Assembly (NCBI GenBank): GCA_030533445.1
Contig: CM060068.1
Coordinates: forward strand, 47,956,453 to 48,020,452
Length of the DNA: 64,000 bases
Direction of reading: 5' to 3'
Origin: Cyprinodon diabolis
Lineage: Eukaryota; Chordata; Actinopteri; Cyprinodontiformes; Cyprinodontidae
Positions 10,801-22,800 of the stretch are shown one piece after another. Every line of letters starts with the position of its first letter. The stretch's first letter is position 1. The position numbers and the translations under genes are program-made. The notes below the pieces were generated by a model. That model searched no databases. It saw only the letters and a list, made by a program, of their open reading frames with translations, and was not told the origin of the DNA.

Positions 10801-13800
10801 GATATATCCACTGCACTGTTAACAAACCCTCCTGTGGAGCCGTCAGGAACCATCAGAACCATCAGAACTTATAGAACCATCAGACTGGGATCCCAGTTCA
10901 ATTATTTGTTCCTTCATAGTGGCGTTTAACGTTTCCACTTTTTACAATGGCCACAGACTTGCAGCAGGTTTAACAGATCGGACGTGTTGCATGCCGCAGG
11001 AGAACAGTCAGTCAGCTCCTCTTTGAACGCCTGGTTCTCATAATCCACCTTCCTGACGTTTGAAGAAGCCATCTGAAGGGCTACAGATTTAACGGCAGGG
11101 CTAGCGTCTGTGTCACGGCTTCTCATCTGAGCGTAAACGAGCCGTAGCTCTAAGGTGATGGGAAGAGAGGGCCTGAAGAGCTGCAGCCAGGCTGTCAAAG
11201 CTGTGCCTGATTAAAATTATCTGAACAAAGTGCCATTAATTCATGTTGCTGCTTAAAATGTCCGGAGGTCCAGGTCTAAGTGCGATCAGAGTGCGGACCG
11301 GTTGGTGACCCCAGGTCTAGATGCACATTAAACATTGTGCCTTATTCCCTCCCCCTCACTGTGGGATTTCCCCTCCAGGTGGCAGAGACACCGCAGGACT
11401 GGGAGGCAAAGGGGGGCCGTACCGCCTGGATGCCGGACACAAGGTCTACCAGGTCTCCCAGGCTGAGAAGGACGCCGTTCCAGAGGAGGTTCGCCGGGCG
11501 GCGCGCGAGATGGCTGAGAAGGCTTTCAAGGAAAGGTAGGAGGCAGAAAATCGCCGCGCTGAACACTGAGGATCCTTTATGTGGCAAACAGCTTCCCCGC
11601 AGCATGATGCTGCCACCACCCTGTAGCCCCAATTTACATCACCATCTGAAAACCGATTTGTGCTGAGCTTGGATCCGTTAACCGTGCCGAGCTTGGTTCC
11701 TTACGGCCGTTTACACATCACACTGGCACAGTTCCTCGCCTCCTAGTGGCGATTTACGGTACTACTGCTCTCTAGATAGAAACAAGCAAACCAACATGGC
11801 GGACGTCTGCGGAGAGTCAGGCCAAGAAGGCAGCCTTTGGTGAATTTACTTGACAAATGATCGTCTAATCAGGGCTTCCAGATGCAGGAAACAACGACAG
11901 ACGTTGAGGTTCATCTCACTGCTAAGCAGAATCATCACTGGAAATCATGCGGCACGGTGGGGAAGCTAGGATTTTCATGAATCTCTAAAATTTCCTGATT
12001 ACGGAGGCTGACTGTAAGGAGATGATGCTGTCTGCTCATCAGCTCTTTATCTGAGAACCGTGGCAGAACTGAACCGCACAGTTGGGTTGGGTCTGGCACG
12101 GTACGGTTCAGTTGTGCGTGCCATTTAAACCCAAGCGTTCACCTCGGTTCTCGGCCCGATCTCTGCGCGGTTTCTAAAGGTTGGAGGAAACGGGGCTAAT
12201 GTCAGTCTGAGTGCTTCTCCTCAGACGATGTTTTGTGCTCTGACTGCATCCCTTGTTCTGAGCTCACGTGGCGTTTCTACCCAGATTAACTTCCTGCTGT
12301 TTTTCTTTTCTCTAAAGCTTTTTTTTTGGGACTGAGTATGAAATCAGCTGAATTCTGGCTGCCATTTCCCCATTTTTTAAAAAGAGAGTGAAATTATTTT
12401 CCTTTTGTTTCCCAATTCTGTCAAACTTCATGTCATGACATAAGAAAGAGGTCTGAGGGTGTGAATACTTTCACAGGAGACACATGATTGGATGCTTGCT
12501 GCCTGGTTCTCCTCCTGCAGCAGCATGACGCAGATATTTATGATTTCTGCCCAATATTGAAAGCGTGGTCTGCGCTGTTATTCCACGCCACAACACCAGA
12601 GGGCCAATCAGGAACTAGCTGTGGGTCTAGATACGGCCGAGGCGGTGAGGAAGTGGGGGCAAGTTTGTTCGACAACGGAGGGACATGAGGGCCAAAAAAG
12701 AGCGGGGATCCAGGTGGAAAAAGGGTCCCAGCGTTCTCGCGCACCTCGCTCTGCTAGCTGCTTCATCTTCATGAGTCGTTTTTTGAAATGGCGGTCATTC
12801 AAAGCGGCTGAACCATGAAGGCCGTCTCTGTTCACCCTTCATCCCCCCCCTTCCTACACAGCCCCCCAAACACACTGGCTGCTTTCACACAAGTACGACG
12901 CCTCCTCTGCTCTGGAAAGAAGGGAAAAGAAATACGGAAAAATGTCTTAAATTCAGTTTATTTTCCCTTAATCTGAGCAGCTAAATGAGATCGTTTGCCA
13001 ATGGAATTAGTAGTTTTACTCCTAAAATAAGAAAATTAGATTATATTTATATCCCCACTGCCATTAGGCTGCTGTATGTTTTGTAAAATGGGTTATTGTA
13101 TTGTATTTTATTATATTTTATCATTTTATATATAAAAAAAAAAGTTAGAAGTGTAAATTTACAGTCATATGTTTATATTGCTGTTTTTATACATCTCTTT
13201 ATTCATTTATTTATTTATTTTTTACTATTTTTCAAGGCCGCACTTTTAAAAAGATGAAATTGTCCAGAGAGCGGGTTGAAACAAAATTTCTTTTTGTTTT
13301 ACACTGGTGTTAAACGAAATGACAAATAAAATCTGTCTAAGTCATAAAATGCACTTGAAATAAGACGATGCAACTGTATTTTCTTATTCTAAATGTAAAT
13401 TGTCTTGTTCTTTTGGCAAAATGTCTCTTTTACCTCAAGTTGAGAACAAATGCACTTATTTAAAAAACAAAAAAGGCTTATCTAGATGTCGATTTTTTTC
13501 AGTGTACCTCCTCACTGGAAAAAATGTTCTCAAATTAGTTGCATTTACCCTTAATTTGATTAAGTAAATGAGATGACTTGCCAATGGAATGAGCTGATTT
13601 TTGTCTGCGCACTTCCAGTTGAGGTCTGCGCCGGTTTGCGACCGTCCGACGTCCAGTCAGGATTTTTTTGAGGTGCGCGACAACGGTTGCAGAACCTCTG
13701 CATGGGGGGGCGTGGTCGTGCACAGAGACACATTTGACGGTTTCAAATGTGTCTCTGCACACACATTTAGATATTTAGATATATGCACTTGAAATAAGAC

Positions 13801-16800
13801 AATGCAATTGTTTTTTCTGATTTTAAATGTAAATTGTCTTGTTCCATTGGCAAAGTTTCTCACTTTCGTCCTCAATTGGAGAACAAATGCACTTATTTTA
13901 AGAAGAAATGACTGATCTAGATTTAGATTTTTTCCAGTGCTCTATCTCCTCCTGTCTTCCCATCGTCTCTAACCTCATGTTTCATAATCCCTCCCTGTCT
14001 TCATTTACCGCCTGTCAATCAGAGCCGCGCTCAGCCCTCTTGTGCTAACATGCTGTGTGTGACATCACTCAGTTTGAATGTTCCTCCTGCAGGTCAGGTT
14101 AGATGAAGGGCTCCTCCTTCTCTTTCATTTCACCACTCAAACGTTTCTTGCTTTTCTTCTCTCACCTGATGAGGCAAAAACACAGAGATGAGATGTTTCT
14201 GCTTTAAGGTGAACTCAGCATGAAAAGTTCTCCTCCTTTATGCTTCTTTCCCCCGGCGAAATAAAGAATAATCATCTGTTAAAGCTTTAACCTTTAACCT
14301 CTGTCATGGATTCCTGAATCAGGGGCAGGATCTTATTTTAATGCACTGCAAAAACGACCTAAAAATTTTAAAAATGTTCTTAAATTAAGTGTATTCACCT
14401 TTAATTTGAGCAGGTAAATAAGATAGATTGCTGATTGAATGAGTATTTTAACTCTTAAAATAAGATAATTAGATAATATGTGCTTGAAATTAGACAAAAT
14501 AATTGTCTTTTCTTATTTTAAATGTAAAATGTCTTGTTCCATTGGCAAAGTGTCTCAATTACCTCCTTAATTTAAGAAAAATGCACTTATTTGAGATGTA
14601 CATTTTTTGCAGTGTGGCAATTAACATGCGTCTTTAGCAGTTTATCTTCAGCCATTTTCGAACCATAGATCAGCGCTAAGATGACGTTTTTCAGGACGAC
14701 CACATGAAGCAACATGTTGGGCTTTAACTGGACTAACTTTTAGCTTTACCACATTAACACTAAACTGCAAAAAAAAAATGAAATCTAATAAGTATTTTTT
14801 TTCTTCAAATAAGTTAATTTTTGAATTGAGGAGGTAAGTGAGACTTTTTTTTATATTTAACCTTTATTTAACCAGGAAAAAAAATCCCATTGAGATTAAA
14901 AACCTCTTTTTCCAGGGAGGCGTGGCCAAGAGGCAGCAAAGTTACATAAAATACATTAAACATAGATACATTAAAAATAAATGACAGGTACATAAAAAAT
15001 AAAAAACATATCAAGTAAAACTATTACAGATCATTGAGGCTGCTTCAAATTCCTTTACTTTCAACTTAAAAGCTTTTAAAGATAAAAACTCGGTCAACTT
15101 CCAGTTTCTCTGTAAAATCTTCCCCCCAGAAGGAGCAGCGTAGCTAAAAAGGTCATCAGAATCTAAGACTGATAAAAACGCGACAGAGACAAGGAGCTAT
15201 TTTACTCCAAAAGAAAGAAAGAAGAAGCTCAGTTTAACTTTGAATTTCTTAAGAAGTTTATCAATAAAAGGTTTAAAGGTAAGGGAGTCATCAGTACCAA
15301 GGTATTTATATTGATGTTCCACCTCAATGACATTCCCCTCCAGAGTGGACACTACTTCCTATTATTAGAAAACAACATTAACTTTGTTTTCTCAGGATTA
15401 AGAAACAATTTATGATTAATAAATGAATACTGTGCAGCAACAAAGGCTTTCTGTAGGGAATTAATAGCCTGTTGAAGAGACGACCCAAAGCAATAAATAA
15501 TGGTATCATCAGCATAAAAATGCATATTAGCGTAAGAGAAATTTTGTTCAACATTGTTGATGTACAAGATAAATAAGAGGGGGCCCAAAACAGAGCCTTG
15601 TGGCACCCCCCTGTGAACAGTAACAGATTCAGAACAAAGCCCCTCCCATTTTATACACGGGGACTGGTTTTTAGATCATTTGAAAACCAATCAGCCGCCT
15701 GCTCTGACAGGCCAATAAGAAGTAGCTGTGTTTTTCTGTGCTCTAATGTTTTTAAAGCTTTATGTACTTTGCTGGAAATAAAAAGAGAAAAATTAAAAGG
15801 CTCTCCACAGAACATGGGAGATTCTGCACAAATATTTTTAGTTCAAGATTTTAGTTCAATCATAAACTGGGACTGAGTCTTTAAGTACAAATGTTGGAAG
15901 AGTCTGAATTTTTATTAACAGACAGATTTGATCACTTTCCAGTATTTCAGAGGATCATTGAGGTTTTCAGTGGTCATGGACAAAAAATATTCTGCTTTGG
16001 CTTTTTTAATAAGCAAAGTGCATTTATTTTAAAGCCGTCTAAAACATGACCAATCACTGGCAGAGTGACTTTGTCTTTCCTTGTCCCATTGCTTCATTAC
16101 GCTCATGAATGCCATTTAACAGATCTGGAGAAAACCAGGGATTTTCTCGCCCCTTTAGCCTCAATTTCTTCAAAGGTGCATGTTTATTTATTATTTCTCT
16201 GAAAAAAGTCCAGGCTAGCTCTACATCTGGAATTAGATTTCTATATTCCCAGTTCACCATAGACAGATCATGATGAAAGGCTTGTTCATTAAAATGTTTA
16301 AGATTCCTTCTGCAAACTATACGGGCTTTGCATTTTGGAATCTTAGTGCTTCTACATACAGCAACCATCCAATGATCACTTAGGTCATTACAGAGACACC
16401 TGAGGATGAGAATTGATGAGGCGCGTTAGTTAAGATCAAGTCAATCTAGGTAGATTTATCTGGACCTTTGGAATTAGGCCTGGTGGGAGAATTGACTAAC
16501 TGGGTGAGGTTATTAGTAGTGTTGCACCGATACCGATACCAGTATCGGACGGGGTGCCGATACTGCCCTAAAATGGTGGTATCGGTATCGGCGAGTACCA
16601 ACAAATAGGGCACCGATACCATTTTGAGAGCCATAAGTTTATTCAACTATTGTCACCCACTCCTGGTAGGCAATAAAAAGTTTTTATTTTTATTATACAG
16701 TAGATAAAAAGTTTTTATTCTCCCACTGGATTCACTTTGTATTAGATATTTTCCTGCTTCACAAAGGTAGGCAGCAGCTTGACAAAGCCATGATGGCAAT

Positions 16801-19800
16801 TATTTTACATTATTATGGTATCGGTATCGGCCGATACTGCACAGCCAGGTATCGGGTATCGGTATCGGGGCCAAAAAATGGCATCGGCGCAACACTAGTT
16901 ATTAGAGTTACAAAACCTTTTAAACTCGTCAGAAGTTGCATTTAATCAGTCCCAGTTGAAATCTCCTGCCATGAGCAGTTCAGTGTAATTGAACTGATCT
17001 AAAAGCTGTTTTGTGCCTCTTTTGAAGCAGATGGGGGCCTCTAACACCCAGCCACAGTAATATGCAGCGATATCCATGGCCAAAAATTCTAGTTGTTTTC
17101 CTATTGACTGAGAACCAACAATCAAGGAATGGAATCAGTGCGGTAGACATTATACCCATAATGTGAATGTCTTCATTTGTAATACACTTAGTAAGCCAGG
17201 TTTCTGATATCAAAACAACATCTGCACCTGTTGTTGTTAGGTTCAAAAATGTAGGTTTGTAAAAGAGAAGCTGAGTCCACACAGGAAAGGGATTCAAACA
17301 ATTCCTGCAGGAGTGGAAAAAGCCCAACCCAACTTCCAGCTCTTTCAACGACCCCCCCTCCTGCATTCGTCTTTTATTTACAGAAAATAACACATGCTTA
17401 CAAACAGAGTATTGTCCTGAAAGTAGAGCATCATAAGACATGATGCTCTACTGACTGAATCATAAGACTGAGTGAAGCATCTCCATCCTTCAATGTTTAT
17501 AAGCACACTCATTCATTCATCAACTTAGCACCAGCAGAAGGATCACTGTAGCAGATGGAAGTAGGCCTCAGGCTGCAGGGCTGGGAGGTGTAGGTAGGCC
17601 TCAGGGCTCGAAGCGCGTGTCGAGGCGTGATTCATTTAGAGGAGGGGCCAAAATTGATGACGTCCGAGGCCTCGCTAGCGTGATACGTGACCGCTTCGCG
17701 AAGCGGTTCGGGAAGCGCAAGAATTTTGACAGGCATCTAAACAGCCTCAGAGTTCAGTCAAGATGATGGAGTTTGGAGGAGAGCTGCTCTCAGCTGGATA
17801 GATTCTAAGAATAGATTGGTTGTTTTTCCAACCAATCTAGTTGGTTAAAACTAATTTGGTCCGAATAAACAATGTAATAATCAAAATCGTCACTTTTAAT
17901 TAGTATTTTCCTTCCTAAAACGGCTATCCATATAGGTGGCGTCATCTGTAAGAGGCAGGCTTTCACTCTAGAGGTTGATGGTTCAACACCTGTCTTTGAC
18001 TTTTGAAAGTTGTGATTAAACTTAATTATTTTGGTTGATGAGACTAATTAGCATTGTTTTGCCTGAGTAATAATATAGATTGGGTAAATTAGGTCGGTTT
18101 AGCCAAAAGATTAATTGAACACAACTTCCAACCTGATTAAAACCAAAAAACGTAGAAAAACTATCATGTTTGAATAAAAATGACCAACACCTTTCATTTT
18201 GCCCATCATTGCCAAATATGCACAAACACTGTCACTGTCTGCTTGAGTTTATTTCACTAAAATGGCAGAAAAACGGTGCACCTTAAATGATTGTTCTAAG
18301 AAATTTTACACTTAAAAAAAATTACAAAAGATTTTATTATACACATAAACCATTAATAATTTAGAAGGAACCTAAAAGGGGAAAGAAAGAACAGTTGCAA
18401 AAAAAAAAAAAAAATCACAGATTTTATTACAAACCGTAGTTCTGCTGTCAACCAGTAGGTGGTGACATGTTCACACGAAGCCTCATGAACTGTGGGGATC
18501 GTTGAAGCTATTTGGCCAAACGGTTCAATGAGGCTTCATCATACCATCACTACTTTTTATGCTTAAAAGAGTGAGTAAAACTGTCTAATGATAGCAAATA
18601 AAACAATAAAATCCCTAAAACAGACAGACATTGGACAAAGACACCATGCATGCTGCCATCTTGGATTTCACTTTACTTATCCTCGGAGCTCCAGCCTAAA
18701 GGAACAAGACAATTTACATTTAAAATAAGAAATATTTACTTATTTACTTGTTTACACTGCAAAAATGATCTAGAAATAACCAAAGAATTCTTAAATTAAG
18801 TGTATTTTCCCTTAATTTGAGCAGGAAACTAAGATGATTTGCCAATAGAATAATTGTTTTTACTCCTAAAATAAGATGATTAGATAATGAGCAATTGAAC
18901 TAAGAGAATGCAATTTTTTGTTCTTATTTTAATTTTAAATTGTCGTGTTCCATTGGGAAAATATCTCCCTCACCTCCTAAATGCACTTATTTGAAGAAAC
19001 AATGACTTATATTAAGAATTTTATTTTTGGAGTTTTAAAGTTTAGTCTTTGTGTTTTTCTGATTAAAACCTACACAAAGTGTGGAACAGAGAGTGTCTGT
19101 CCTCCAGGGGCGTCTGGTGGACTGAAGGCCTGTGTTTTTGTCCAGCGTGTCTCGCTGCAGGGAGTGTCCACCCAAGCGGGTGTTTTTGTGGTGGTTATGT
19201 GTGAAATGTCAGCGCGCCTCCACCTCGCTGCGGAAACACTGAGTCCCCTCTTCTGCTGCGCTCTCGTGCTCTCAGCTGTTTGCGTGGAGGTTCAGGAATT
19301 TGACGGAAATGGCTGCAGCCACTGGCCAGATCGTCTGCTCTCCACATCGCCGCCGTGCATCCTCTCTGCAGGCAGGAATGTGTGCAGGAAGAGCCTCTGG
19401 AACAAGCTGTGCTGAGATGATGTGCTGTGAAGACAAAGACTGTGTGTGTGCAGCCTAGAAATAAACAAAGACTGTGGATTACTGTGAATGTAGGAGAGGC
19501 TTGTGTCCCAAAAAAGTCTGGAACTGTTTGGCATTCAGTCGAGGACTTAAACACTAAACACACTCCGAAGCGTAGGCAATAGTATTAACATTACCAAGGC
19601 AGAAGGGCCTAGTCAAAGTCCAGAACCAAATCCATTTAGCAGGATGTTTGGAACCAGGTTTAAAGTCGCACAGGAAAATCATATTTAAATGTCAAATCAT
19701 TGTGGCTTAAACGTGTATATCAATCTACTCTATATCAGACCATATTGTCCCAAAAGTTAGAAAATTTCTATTTAAAAAAATCCTGTCTTAAAATCTGTAT

Positions 19801-22800
19801 GTTTTCTTGCATGTTTCCGCTGTCCATAGCGTTCCTTGACAGCGTCGTTTCTAAATCACCAATTTAGTGCTACTTGGTCCCAATGGAATTTCCCATTGGG
19901 AACCTGCTAGCACTAAGATGCTAACTGGTTAGCAAGATGCTTCCCACAAACTGGCCACAACAATCCCGCCCCTTTTATAATCGACCAATCACATTCACGT
20001 TATTCACTGGTGTAAAGTCGTGCACCACTGGGAGAATTCGGAAATGCGACGGTTGGAACGGCCGATTCCCTACGGCTTTAAGCCGCTGGTGGAAAGATGT
20101 CTGCTGTTTTTATGCAGGAAGTTGAAACAACTTCAAACTGCTTGGATTTTTATTTGTTAAACAGTTTTTAAAGCTTTTATTACTTCCCACTTCCAAACTA
20201 GGTGGATGGTTGTAACAAAATGGGAAAAGGTTCAAGCAGCCTTTTAGCAAGTCATCGTTAATACGACGTAGATTGAAAAAGGGAATAATTAAAAAAGAAG
20301 AAAGACTCTTAAGCCCGGTTGATTGGATGGCTGATGCAGCACAGTCCGCATCCTCTTACAGGCTCTGACATATTGAGCCAGAGGAACTGCAGCCGTCCTC
20401 CAACCCTGGACTGAATTAGGAAATCTGCGTCGTCACGGTCGGCTCGTCACCTAAAGTTTCCAACACCTGGTGGAGATTTCCCCCTCATCCCTCTGAGTCC
20501 TTTCATGTCCCACAGACCGTTGTGGCGGCAGTCCCTTTACATCAGAGGGATCAGATAAGCCTGGCTGAGGGGGGTGAGGGGGTGAGGACCACCTGCCTGC
20601 TCAGGTGTGTTTCTAAACGAACATGAAAAGTGGTTCATATTTAGGAGATAAGAGCACTTTCAGTTGGTGCCCAGAAAGGGAGACTATCAAAGAAAGATAA
20701 ATGAGGATTACTTTTTTTTTTTTTGCGTTATTGTTCACCTAAATATTTCTAATCTGGTTGCATCCATTATGCTGTGACTTTGCTGTTGCTCCATTGGAAG
20801 AACAGAGATTTTACTCTGAGGGAAAAATCACGACCTGTTTCTCCTGATCGTCTAAATCCTTTTTAAGCCATAAACAAACTTCCCTCTTTTCAAATCATTT
20901 TTAAATGTAATTAATCCTTTTTTGTTTGGAAAGTTCACTTAAAGGTAAAGTGGAGGCAGGGGGGGATTTACCATCAGGCAATAATAGGCAGCTGCCTAGG
21001 GCCCCAAGTTCCATTTCCATGTCTGGTTAATACAACTATTCCTGAATTCTGCACATTAATTATGTTTTTGATAAAAATCCTTTGGCTAAAATTCCATCAG
21101 AACGCTGATAATATTAAGTGTGTCTCAGCCCCCCCCTTCAGTGTCCACCATATTGGATCAGTCCATTTGCTGCACATGTTCAGAAAGGTCCAAACAGACA
21201 GCAGCAAACCATTTGAAAACAAACCATGCAAAGAGCAGTGTTGCCAACTTAGCGCTTTAGTCGCTATATTTAGCCACTTTTCAGACCCCTCTAGCACTTT
21301 GATTTCTAAAAAGCTCCTAGCGCCAAATCTAGAGACTTTTTTCTGCTACTGGAGACTTTGGAGACAACATCTAAAAGCAGCGAACTCTGCTCTCCAGAGC
21401 AAGTAGATTGGTAACCCCGCCTCCTGCTCTCCTCTATCTTGTCTGCTGTCATGATTCATGCAGCTATTATTTCATCCAAATGAAAAATGGAGAACAGATA
21501 AGCAGATCATGGCTTGTCTACAGTGAAAAGAAGGACTGGGTTATTTACTTTGGCCTTTTTGGAAACACAGGAAGGAGCAATCAGCTAAGTGAGCTTAGTG
21601 CTTGGAAAAAATCTTTCATTCCTTTAGAGACAGCATGAAAAGTCAGCTGAGTACAAAACACAGAAGAAAAGGGACAAGAAGAGAGGGACACAACCTAGAA
21701 CAGATAATGGATGTCTATTCTATTAACATTTCTCTATCTGGAGAATGGGGCTGTTTGATGTGTTGTCTTCTCTATTTAGAGGGGCCCCTGCCTGTCTTTG
21801 CCTAGGGCCCCACATTTCCTAAATCTGCCCCCTGATTGGAGGATATTTTTTTCCAGGTGGATCATCTAAATCAGTGGTCCTCCTAACTGTCAATCATTCC
21901 GGTGAGTTGCCTCGTTTGTTTTCAAATGGTTTGCTGCTGTCTGTTTGGACCTTTCTGAACATGTGCAGCAAATGGACTGATCCAATATGGTGGACACTGA
22001 AGGGGGGGGGGCTGAGACACACTTAATATTATCAGCGTTCTGATGGCATTTTAGCAAAAAGATTTTGATCAAAAACATAATTAATGTGATTAGGGATGCA
22101 CGATATAATCGGCCCCCTATCGGTATCGGCCTTAAAACTGAATATCGGACATCGGCCACCCCACCGATATTTAACCCGATATTTGATCAGCTTCTGAGTT
22201 TCTAAAGTCTAAAAAAATAAAAAAATACTACTTCTTCCTCAAAAACTTTTTTTTTACAGACTTAAAAACTTCTAAAGACGAGGGAAAAAATATTGATCCA
22301 TTAAAATATCCCAATATCTTCATATGCTGATATATTGCCATTTAAAAACACCATATCAATCTCTTTTACTAATGAAATATTGCTATATGTCATCGTTATG
22401 CTACGAAATCCCCTGAAAATTCACCAAATGTTGCCATATTTTTATATGTTGATATATTGACACGGTATCGATCTATTTTACTAACAATATCTCACAAGAA
22501 TTTGCAAAATATCACGAGAGTTTGTAACAGAACGATTAAATTTCACCAGATTTTGAAAGTAAAATAGATCGATACCGCGTTTTTAAAAATCAATTTGATA
22601 TCAGCATATGAAAATATATTTGAGTTTATTATTTTTCAAAGTGTCAGAAATGGATAACAAAACTGCTATTTTCAATAACTACTTATTTTTGTCCAGCTTT
22701 AACATCGGTATCGATATCGGTTATCGGCTACAGGAGTTTTAAAATATCGGCATATCGGATATCGCCCAAAATCCCAATATCGTGCATCCCTAATTGTGAA

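Larger units (their letters stand above)
14850..17450 (-). pseudogene. Antisense non-LTR retrotransposon (LINE) remnant with EN and RT pieces
   Basis: Fragments appear in order on the - strand. An apurinic endonuclease piece (about 17150-17290) has ISETWL. The region after the endonuclease (16054-16368) has [20 protein letters not shown] pre-RT piece (about 15905-16035) contains [16 protein letters not shown]. The RT core (15352-15606) has [16 protein letters not shown] and the catalytic FYADDT. The left end (TTTATTTAACCAGGAAAAA) is the reverse of a LINE 3' terminus. Frames are broken in several places, sequence is missing between the pre-RT and RT pieces, and a hAT MITE interrupts it at 16517-16897. 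The clade (L2, CR1 or Jockey-like) is not resolved. It is a dead copy lying antisense to VWA8 in intron 2. Confidence 0.82.

Noticed and set aside
18981..19563. Overlapping 144- and 122-codon ORFs on opposite strands
   Set aside because: Partly within MITE sequence, no recognisable domain, no splice sites in frame with VWA8.
21408..21638. 76-codon ORF repeated at 32298
   Set aside because: Copies of a non-autonomous hAT interior. No transposase motif and no host gene context.
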